The notes below the pieces were generated by a model that ran no database searches, was not told the DNA's origin, and was given only the letters and a program-made list of their open reading frames with translations. A DNA stretch of 9,602 bases from Cryomorphaceae bacterium (GTDB lineage Bacteria; Bacteroidota; Bacteroidia; Flavobacteriales; Crocinitomicaceae): assembly GCA_021298235.1 (NCBI GenBank), contig JAJTDX010000081.1, positions 1 through 9,602 of the forward strand, in the 5' to 3' direction. Of this stretch, positions 1 to 7,300 are shown piece by piece. The translations under genes were made by a program, and so were the position numbers. Numbering within the stretch: position 1 is the stretch's first letter; each line of letters starts with the position of its first letter.

Positions 1-218
1 TTGTTTTCATTCGTCGTTCCTCCGGCGCTCTGATTTGTCGTCACATTCGTGTTCTGACCAGCCTTTGTTTGCCCTTGTGTGGAAGCAGTGTTGTTTTCAT
101 TCGTCGTTCCTCCGGCGCTCTGATTTGTCGTCACATTCGTGTTTTGACTATCCTGTTTTTGACCTTGTGTGGAAGCAGTGTTGTTTTCATTCGTCGTTCC
201 TCCGGCGGTCTGATTTGT
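1..218. repeat. 90-bp tandem repeat encoding a 30-residue N/Q/S/T-rich unit, about 2.4 copies visible
   Basis: Bases 1-90 and 91-180 are the same unit with 84 of 90 positions identical. Bases 181-218 match the start of the unit with one mismatch (208) before similarity fades. The period is a multiple of three, so the reading frame is kept. On the minus strand each unit encodes NQSAGGTTNENNTASTQGQ followed by a variable four-residue stretch and QNTNVTT. All six differences between the full copies fall at 54-72, where four are amino-acid changes; the remaining 71 positions are identical. The array runs off the left edge, so copy number is unknown. It looks like a recently expanded flexible linker. 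Confidence 0.95.
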
Positions 219-3200
219 TACGTTTTGATTGTTATCAGACAACTGCTTTTTATCAGGATCATTTGGTTTAGTCTGCGAAATATTCTCATTACCACTCTGC
301 TGTTCAGTCAGACTGTTAGTACGCTCAGTTATGGAAAGATTGGTATTCTCAATTAACGAAACAAGTAGATTTCTAGTCTCTATCTTTGACTCATCATTTG
401 GTTTATTAGAAAGATCTTGCTGAACTTTTTTCAACTCGTTTTCAGCAGCAGAAATCAACTTTGAATCTTGAGCATTTAGGTAGGAGACCTTCTGCTCCTG
501 AGTAAATGCAACATTTGAATTGATTTTATTTGTTCGAGTTGCGTATTCTGGATCCAGTTGGTTGACCAGTTCAGTTTGGGTACTCGCAGTTATTTTGCTT
601 TGTGGCTCACTTACTTCAGATTTTTGAGTTTTATTTGATGCGATCTCCGCATTTTCAAGTGTAGCAATTTGATTTTGCCTTGCGCTCATAGTTTGCTGAG
701 TCGAGGACATTGCTTGTATCAACGCATCCTTCTTATTTTTCAATTCAGCCGATTCAGAATTAGAAAGCAACTGATCTTCAACCTGTGTCAATTCCATCTT
801 TAAAGCCTCTAACATTCGACGGTCCTCGGAATTCAATGCCTCAAGCCTTTGCTTCTCTGTGAGTTTGTCATTTCCCAAGACAGCATTTTTTCTAGTGCCA
901 TACCCCGGATCGGCCTGCGCAATCATTTCTTCAGGAGAATACTGTTTCGAAGCAGTAGTATTTTTAGCTACACTTTCATTTTGTTTTGAATCATTTTTAG
1001 CTACTAACGTGGTCTGTTCCGCATTTAAAACATCCTTTTCATGTTGCTCAATCGTACTGGTCAATTCTTCCTTGTACTCTTGTAATTGTCTTCTTTCCTC
1101 TTGTTGCTCTGAGGTCAAACCATTCAATTTTTCCAAGGTTGATAGATCTTCTAAACGTTTATTCACAGAGCGCTGTGCCTTACGATCATTGGAGAGCTGC
1201 TTATAGTTTTTATCTTGCTCGCTTAAATTAGGGTCCTGCTGAATGCCCGCACGTGTGTTCTGATATTCTTTTTGAATATTTTCGGCTGACAAATTGTTCA
1301 CAACCACGACACGCTTCTTGAGACTCGGGTCTTTTTTCTCCATCTCTGCAACCTGCTGTTCAACGAACGAAGTCAACGAAGAAGTATTAGTTTTCTCTGT
1401 CTGTTTAATTGCTTCCTTGGCGCGTTCTATTGTTACGAGTGCAGGAACTTTATTTGAGGCGGCATCTTTAAGCAACTCCAATTGAAGAGAAACCATGTAT
1501 TTTTCTTGTCTTAAATTTTTAATAGACTTTTCAACCAGGTTGCGTTCTTCCGTAATGAGTAGTATTTCCTCCTCTTTCTCGGCAATTCTTGCTCGAATGT
1601 CGTCAAGCTCCTTAGATTTTGCCGTATTCATACTATTTTGAAGAGTTTGAATCTGAAGTTCGTTTTCTTTTATTTCTCGATTAAATGCATCTGTTCGACC
1701 AATTAAATAGACGATCTGCTTGTCATAAGCAACCGATTTATCTATCAAGTTCCCCATCAAATCTGCAGTGGTGTCTTTTAAAACAGCCAGTACCATCATT
1801 CTATTTGATGCGAGAAGATTAAGTGCCTCCTCCTGATTGCCTTCAGAAAGTATTTTATCAAACTCGCGACTTAGCTGTTTTAATTTATCTACATCCCTTA
1901 CTGCCACAGAAGTAGATAAGACAGTATTAATTGAGTCTCTCAACCTACTCAAATCAGATGAATACTTTTTTAGCTCGTTTTGTTCCTCTACTAGTAATTG
2001 TGATTCTTTGAGTAATTTATATTTCTGGTCCGGATCACTGGTATTTCCTGAAGAAGCTACCTTCTGTTTTATCTCTTCCTCAATTCTCAAAAAATCAGCA
2101 GAGTTTTCAAGAATCAAATTGTTGATGTTTGAATTGATCTTTTCTGCATCATTCTTTTTTTCCAGGGCCGATTTGATTTCATCCTGAAGTTTGTATGAAA
2201 CCTCAATCATGTTGAGTTTATCCATTCCGAGGTCTTTCAGAACGGTGTTATTCGATCGCTGTGCTTCTATTTTTGAAAGGTCAAATTCCTGCACATTCAC
2301 ATTAAGCTCTCCCCTTTTTTGAACGACCTCTGCAAGAACTTCCGAAGGATTTTCAACCGGGGAATCAAACTGATTTACAATTTTTACATTTTCGATTCCA
2401 TTTTCTGTTAGGTGCTGTATTTGTTGCTTTAAAGGCCGAAATTCCTTCATGAATGGAATAGAAACAATCGAACGAAATTCTCTGGTTGATCCGTTCACTG
2501 TCATGACATATTCGTACTTTCCGCCTTTTGGAAAAGTAATTAAATACGAACCATTGTCATTTGAATTGAATTTCCCGATAAAATCACCACTTGCGTAATC
2601 TCGAATCGAGAAATCAATTTGTTTGATGGTTGTGTCAATGACTGATCGAAAATCTCCTTTGACAACTGCCATTTGAATTGGGACTCGATCAACCTTCACT
2701 TTGTACACATGCAGAAACCCTTCCTGACTCTGTCGGGAAGAAGCAAAAACGGCATCTCTGTTTAGGGAGTCTACCACATAAAAAACATCATCATCTGGCG
2801 AAGAAATGGCAAAGTCCATATTCTCGGGTTTACCAAAGCGATTCGTCTCAGGATCGTATTTTGACCTGAACACGTCGTATCCGCCCATAGAATTGTGTCC
2901 TTTGGAAGAGAAATACAAATAATTTCCATCCGGGTGCATATAGGGAAAATCTTCATCCAAAACAGTATTAACTTCACCCGGAAGCGCCTGTGGTTCTCCC
3001 CAGGAATTATCGGGCAACTTTCGCCTCACGTAAATATCCTTGCCGTTTTCTCCCCGATCTCCGAAACTGGAGTAATAGATAACTTTTGGATCTGCAGGGA
3101 AATGGATTAATGGGACGTGATTGTTTTTTTTATCAACTTTCGTTTGAAATTCAGCAGTGACAAGCAAGCTGCCACCAATATTACTCAAATCATATATCCT

Positions 3201-3710
3201 GAAAAATTTATCTATCGAAATTTCTTTCTTGTCTGTGACGATAATATCTGTGATAGTCGTCATTAATCTCCTTCCGTTCTCACATTCTAAAACTCCTCTC
3301 TCGGCATCAAATTGCGGTGACTCCTTGTTACGTTGGCTCAGGTAAAGTTTATATTCTTTGATGGCATCGTTGAACATATAGGAATAATGCAAAGATCTCC
3401 CATAGAAATAGTGAAATTCAGGAGGTAATCCCTGGGTATTCAACGCCGCTGCACGAAGGTATTTGAGAGATTCTGTTTTCTTATTGGATTGAAATAAAAG
3501 GCAAGCACCATAACGGAAATTATATTCGTAACTTCTCGGGTTTTGAGCCAGTAATCTCACATACAGAGGAGATGCATCCAGGTATTTTCCGGCAATAAAA
3601 AATTTATCTGCTTCCGCTTTCAATTGCTCCTCAGTTTGAGAGACAACAAAGCCGTGAAGCAGTAAACTGCATAACACAATAAAGCACCGGTAATTCAACA
3701 CCTTCCGCAA
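1..3710 (-). CDS. Giant exported TPR-PD40-CRD coiled-coil protein (PorE-like front end), C-terminus beyond window
   Basis: Translating the minus strand from 3710 gives 1236 uninterrupted codons to the edge. Residues 1-25 look like a signal peptide (MRKVLNYRCFIVLCSLLL, cut near VVSQ). Residues 27-130 resemble TPR helices. PD40 propeller motifs follow at about 211 (IYYSSFGDRG), 264 (YLYFSSKGHNSMGGYDVF) and 318 (AVFASSR). Residues 347-430 resemble a carboxypeptidase-regulatory-like domain (SIRDYASGDFIGKF, NGSYLITFPKGGKYEY). From about 500 the chain is charged and helical, probably coiled coil, with three 118-residue modules from 808 and an N/Q/S/T-rich tandem repeat from about 1166. The domain order matches PorE of the type IX secretion apparatus, but the long coiled coil does not, and no OmpA domain is reached. 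The start is inferred: TTG at 3710 follows an in-frame TAA (3729-3731) and precedes the signal peptide; GTG at 3701 is possible. It lies 29 nt after plsY, so co-transcription is likely. An envelope scaffold role is inference. Confidence 0.85.
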   Translation of the reverse strand, partial: MRKVLNYRCFIVLCSLLLHGFVVSQTEEQLKAEADKFFIAGKYLDASPLYVRLLAQNPRSYEYNFRYGACLLFQSNKKTESLKYLRAAALNTQGLPPEFHYFYGRSLHYSYMFNDAIKEYKLYLSQRNKESPQFDAERGVLECENGRRLMTTITDIIVTDKKEISIDKFFRIYDLSNIGGSLLVTAEFQTKVDKKNNHVPLIHFPADPKVIYYSSFGDRGENGKDIYVRRKLPDNSWGEPQALPGEVNTVLDEDFPYMHPDGNYLYFSSKGHNSMGGYDVFRSKYDPETNRFGKPENMDFAISSPDDDVFYVVDSLNRDAVFASSRQSQEGFLHVYKVKVDRVPIQMAVVKGDFRSVIDTTIKQIDFSIRDYASGDFIGKFNSNDNGSYLITFPKGGKYEYVMTVNGSTREFRSIVSIPFMKEFRPLKQQIQHLTENGIENVKIVNQFDSPVENPSEVLAEVVQKRGELNVNVQEFDLSKIEAQRSNNTVLKDLGMDKLNMIEVSYKLQDEIKSALEKKNDAEKINSNINNLILENSADFLRIEEEIKQKVASSGNTSDPDQKYKLLKESQLLVEEQNELKKYSSDLSRLRDSINTVLSTSVAVRDVDKLKQLSREFDKILSEGNQEEALNLLASNRMMVLAVLKDTTADLMGNLIDKSVAYDKQIVYLIGRTDAFNREIKENELQIQTLQNSMNTAKSKELDDIRARIAEKEEEILLITEERNLVEKSIKNLRQEKYMVSLQLELLKDAASNKVPALVTIERAKEAIKQTEKTNTSSLTSFVEQQVAEMEKKDPSLKKRVVVVNNLSAENIQKEYQNTRAGIQQDPNLSEQDKNYKQLSNDRKAQRSVNKRLEDLSTLEKLNGLTSEQQEERRQLQEYKEELTSTIEQHEKDVLNAEQTTLVAKNDSKQNESVAKNTTASKQYSPEEMIAQADPGYGTRKNAVLGNDKLTEKQRLEALNSEDRRMLEALKMELTQVEDQLLSNSESAELKNKKDALIQAMSSTQQTMSARQNQIATLENAEIASNKTQKSEVSEPQSKITASTQTELVNQLDPEYATRTNKINSNVAFTQEQKVSYLNAQDSKLISAAENELKKVQQDLSNKPNDESKIETRNLLVSLIENTNLSITERTNSLTEQQSGNENISQTKPNDPDKKQLSDNNQNVTNQTAGGTTNENNTASTQGQKQDSQNTNVTTNQSAGGTTNENNTASTQGQTKAGQNTNVTTNQSAGGTTNEN
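298..1289 (-). repeat. Three diverged ~118-residue helical modules in the left-hand protein
   Basis: Three segments of the predicted protein align, beginning at residues 808 (SAENIQKEYQNTRAGI), 925 (SPEEMIAQADPGYGTRKN) and 1044 (TQTELVNQLDPEYATRTN), so the spacing is 117 and 119 residues. Modules 2 and 3 share the pattern D-P-x-Y-x-T-R-x-N, then LTEKQ or FTQEQ, then LNSEDRRML or LNAQDSKLI, then EL-x-x-V-x-x-x-L. Module 1 keeps the Y-x-x-TR start, LSEQDK and the following helical region but has lost most of the signature. Each module is about 85 residues of predicted helix followed by a 25-35 residue S/T/N/K/Q-rich linker. They are visible only at protein level. The fold is inferred as helical hairpins or coiled coil; I do not know a named family for it. 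Confidence 0.7.
960..1004. repeat. Short direct repeat in linker after first module
   Basis: The 12-base string atttttagctac occurs at 960-971 and again at 993-1004, a 33-base period. On the minus strand both copies encode VAKN, in the low-complexity linker between the first and second 118-residue modules. It may be a small in-frame linker duplication, on a lesser scale than the 90-bp array at the left edge. Confidence 0.6.
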
Positions 3711-3739
3711 TACAATTCCAATAAACGCTTATAGTACGA
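3711..3739. other. Short gap between plsY and the left-hand giant gene
   Basis: These 29 bases separate the plsY TAA from the proposed TTG start. They contain the in-frame TAA (3729-3731) that limits how far upstream the next gene can begin. I see no hairpin followed by a T run, no Shine-Dalgarno-like sequence, and no convincing Bacteroidota promoter (TTTG with TAnnTTTG), so the two genes are most simply read as one transcript. Confidence 0.6.
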
Positions 3740-4357
3740 TTATTTGCGTGAAAAGTTCATTTTATTCTCTTCACCATTCAAAAGACGTTTGATGTTCTTT
3801 CTGTGAGCGATAATAACCATTGAACTTACAAGAATACTGAATGACAATAACCATACCGAATCTACCTTCAAAATAAACCTAACTATCAAAGGAAATACTG
3901 CAGACGCAATGATGGCACCCAAAGAAACAAATCGGGTTGACAAAAAAACGAATAGAAAAACACCAAGTGCAATTGCTGCGGCCAATGGAGCAATTCCAAT
4001 AACTACACCAAGTGAGGTGGCCACTCCTTTACCACCCTTGAACTCAGCAAACACAGGAAATAGATGGCCGAAAACTGCTAAGAAAGCACATAATATCTGC
4101 ATTTTTATGAACGAATCGTCCAAAGAATCAAACAAAAATAATGGCAGAAAAACAGCAAGAACTCCTTTTAGGATATCAATTCCTAAAACAAGTATTCCGG
4201 GTTTTTTCCCAAGAACTCTGAAGGTATTTGTTGCCCCGGCATTTTTACTGCCATGTTCACGTACATCAATGTTATACTTCCATTTCCCAATCCAAACAGC
4301 AGTAGGAACGGAACCCAATAAATAAGCTGTAATTGCAATTAAAACAATGTAAATCAT
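3740..4357 (-). CDS. plsY: Acyl-phosphate:glycerol-3-phosphate acyltransferase PlsY
   Basis: This is the integral membrane enzyme that transfers an acyl chain from acyl-phosphate (made by PlsX) to the 1-position of glycerol 3-phosphate, giving lysophosphatidic acid, the first step of phospholipid synthesis in most bacteria. The 205-residue length is normal. The three family motifs are present: LLGSVPTAVWIGKW at 13-26 with HGSKNAGATN at 35-44; GHLFPVFAEFKGGKGVATS at 97-115; and the C-terminal HRKNIKRLLNGEE at 185-197. In between come several hydrophobic membrane segments, including one right at the N-terminus. Many homologues read GSGNPGATN where this one has GSKNAGATN, a mild variation. The ATG overlaps the stop of the upstream 1537-residue gene (ATGA), pointing to translational coupling, and the next gene follows after 29 nt. 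Identification is firm. Confidence 0.97.
   Translation of the reverse strand: MIYIVLIAITAYLLGSVPTAVWIGKWKYNIDVREHGSKNAGATNTFRVLGKKPGILVLGIDILKGVLAVFLPLFLFDSLDDSFIKMQILCAFLAVFGHLFPVFAEFKGGKGVATSLGVVIGIAPLAAAIALGVFLFVFLSTRFVSLGAIIASAVFPLIVRFILKVDSVWLLSFSILVSSMVIIAHRKNIKRLLNGEENKMNFSRK
4354..4357 (-). promoter_or_regulatory. ATGA stop-start overlap coupling the 1537-residue gene to plsY
   Basis: The TGA of the upstream gene (4356-4354) and the ATG of plsY (4357-4355) share two bases. Such overlaps usually let terminating ribosomes restart on the next gene. No separate ribosome binding site is visible upstream of the plsY ATG, which fits re-initiation but is also common in Bacteroidota. Confidence 0.75.
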
Positions 4358-7300
4358 TCGAACAATCTTAGAAATTTACTCAAATATATTTTTTGTGTAG
4401 TCGTTTCGTACTTGAAATTCTTCAATTTTCTCTTATCCTCTTTAATGGCATCAATTGCAGACGTGAAATCAGTATCGCCTGAAATAATCCGCATTATTCC
4501 ATCTTTTTTAACCATCGAATAGTCAAAATAATAATCTCTACCTCCCGGAATATCTATTTGAAAAGCAAATTTATCCGGGGCCGCCTCGGAATAATTCTGC
4601 TGGAAAAATGCCCTGAATGGCACTTGTTTCACTACCGGTTTTTCATACATATTCAACAATACAACTGTAGGTGAATAGGTAATTAACCCGCGTTCTTGAT
4701 TGGATATTTTGTCAAATGAAGTGACTTTCAGTCCTGTAATAGTAACTGTTTTTTCTAATTGTTCAGGAAGTTTTTTCAATTCTCCCTTGATGGTATAATC
4801 TGATTTGATCCTGTCTGCTGTGCGCTGATCTGTCCATTCAACGAGTGACTGCTCAAAAGTGGTGCTCGCAAGATCCATAGGTTTTAACCCTTCAACAGCG
4901 AGAATTCTGGTAGCCACGTCTTCCATCAAGCCCTTATCAATAGGAAAACTCATGCGCGCTGTCAAATTCATGGTAGTTTTTCCGGTGGACTTTTCGTAGT
5001 CAGCAGTACCCACAGCATCAATCGACACATCCCCAAAATCCATTCCCAAGCCAATTTTCCCTTCACCATGCAATGAACAAGTCTCCGTATGAAGTGATAA
5101 AAAATCTCCTTTCTCAGATCGGTTGAGAAGTTTTTCTTTCGTACCTATTTGGAATTCCTTGGCATCCGGATTATATTGAAGTAAGCCGCTCACAGACATG
5201 GATGGTTGATCATCCCACTTTGCCAGTGGGGAAAGGAAAACTGGATACAACCTGATACTATCAGTCTGAGGTGAATTTCTCCAAATAATACCCGAGAATA
5301 TTGGATTTCCTTCGAAATCCAACATGTTTGGTTCTATCGGGATTTGAATATTGTCAGGATCGATTTTAGCACTAAAGGTGATCCAAGTTTTTGGGAAATT
5401 TTCACAGGTATGATTGATTCTGGTGGCTCCTGTAAAGATGATTGTTGGTAATGCAGCCTTGACAGTGACATCGCCATAATAATCGAATTGCTTACTCAAA
5501 TAAAACTTAGCATCCTGACCAATTTTACCGACTGCTTCAGTTTGTTGAGTGCTATCCACATAAATCTGCTCCATAAAGAAATTAGTCAACACGCTATCGC
5601 GATCATAATATGGATATGTTCCCTGTCCTTTGTAATTCATTCGAGCAAGAATTTCGAGATCGCATTGTACGAACTTGTGGTATTGAGTAATGTAATTGGC
5701 AACAATTTCAGCATTTTTAAGCATATCGATTTTTGCCTTTCTCCGTATTACCATCTTCATAGAATCAGGATAAATCCGAGCGTCTGCAACATCCACATAT
5801 TTGACTTGTTCACAGAAGATAGATCGCTGCTTTAAATCATATTTTGCCACCGGAACCTTAAACGTCAAAGAATCCTGGTCGGGATGTAATGAAAAGAAAT
5901 TTGGGCCAACCATGTCCATATCTGTTTCGATGGTAATATCCTTTTCTCCGGCCTTATCAAGCTGCAGCTCGGCATAATCCATAAACCATGAAAAACGGTC
6001 CATACGACACATATACTGGTTTACTGGAAAGTTGACTTGAGAAGTCCCCCTATTTGATTTGAACTGACCATTTCTCTCCTTAAAGGAGATATTTGCCTGA
6101 ACATTGTCTGCCTGGAATGCCACGGCTCCCTCTCCCTCCTCAGCAAAGGTGTTTTTGAGACTAAAACTAGAGGTGTCCGCATTTATTTCCCACCGATTAA
6201 ACCGGTAATTTGAAGAAATGGTCGTAGCTGTTTTAAAATTGAACATTCCCCGTCCAGTCATCCCCTGAGGCCGGATCAATGCTGTACCCCTCAATTTCGC
6301 TTCACCTTTGAAGAAATTCAATTCCTGTTGGGGCGTAGAAGAAGCTTTCAATAAATTTTCCTTTGGAACATAACAGATGTATGCGTCTTTAGACTCAACA
6401 TCAGGAAATTGAACACCTTTCTCCGTTGGCCTATTGACAAAACTTGCGAAACCTACGGTTGAATCCGGCATAAAATACAATGCTTTTGAAATAGAGGTAG
6501 ATTCCACAAAATTGATGGTTCCTGCCCCTTGAAGTCCATTGTTTGAAAGAAGAATCTTGTTTTCGTATTTCGCACCGGTACCGTAGAAATCGTATCCTCC
6601 ATCGGGTGCCTTGGTCGAGAATCCAAATGAATAATCTGGCATAATGACAAGATCCTCCGTAATTTTTGGAAAAATCCCGGCAGATGTCAGCTCGCCTTTT
6701 AAATGAAAGGACAACTCATTAAAATTATCCATGCTGTCAATCTCAAACGGAAATACTGTATAGTAGAATCTCGAACTGTCATAGACGCCTCTGGATATTG
6801 TTTTGTCATTGTAATACACAAAACAATTCTTTTCGATGATGAGTTTTGGATAGGTACTGATATCTGCATTATTTCCTGACCTGTTCGTCGGATCATCTAC
6901 GAGTAATTGACCTACAATACCATTGATCGAGCTCTTCATTGCAATCACTTTGTCACCATCCTCTTTTTTCAGTGGTCTGACACGCAATAGCGAACGATAC
7001 GTCTTTAATAAGTTGATTTTATTTTCTGCGTAATTGTAATTGGCACTCAATGCCTGAACTTCAATTTTACCTGAATTTATCCAACCACTGAATTCAAAAT
7101 TCCGATTCTGCTTTACCACCACTCTAGCCCCCTGAGGAAATACTCTGGTAAACTGCTTATCTGAAAGGCTTACTGCGTCAACACCATTTAAATCCAATTC
7201 GAGCGTACCAAGATTCATTTTCCCGAAATAAGTCATCAGACGTCTCTCTTCCGCTTGTTTTGCGTAAAGTTCTGCCATTGACTGCAAGTTTGGATCATTT

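Noticed and set aside
1..218. Repeats as a possible CRISPR array
   Set aside because: Units are contiguous 90-bp tandem copies with no unique spacers, are in frame and are translated.
35..356. Plus-strand open frames in the tandem repeat region
   Set aside because: They exist only because the 90-bp repeat keeps frame on both strands; the minus strand carries a far longer frame with recognisable domains.
859..2187. Plus-strand frames of about 115 codons at 859-1206 and 1837-2187
   Set aside because: Their Ser/Phe/Cys-rich composition is what antisense of Glu/Lys/Gln-rich coiled-coil codons gives; the minus-strand frame is continuous across them.
3123..3131. Run of eight A on the minus strand followed by C, a possible slippery site (A AAA AAC)
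   Set aside because: The zero frame continues for about a thousand codons with domains on both sides, and no stimulatory structure was evident; ordinary Lys-Lys-Asn codons explain it.
3660..3710. Cys14 of the left-hand protein as a lipoprotein site
   Set aside because: The preceding residues IVL lack the small residue required just before the lipobox cysteine, and the cysteine sits in the middle of the hydrophobic stretch.
3909..4325. Plus-strand frame of 138 codons opposite plsY
   Set aside because: It is the antisense shadow of plsY, whose motifs are unmistakable; the plus-strand product has no recognisable features.
5488..5835. Plus-strand frame of 115 codons
   Set aside because: Antisense shadow inside the 1537-residue gene, with no start context or domain to support it.
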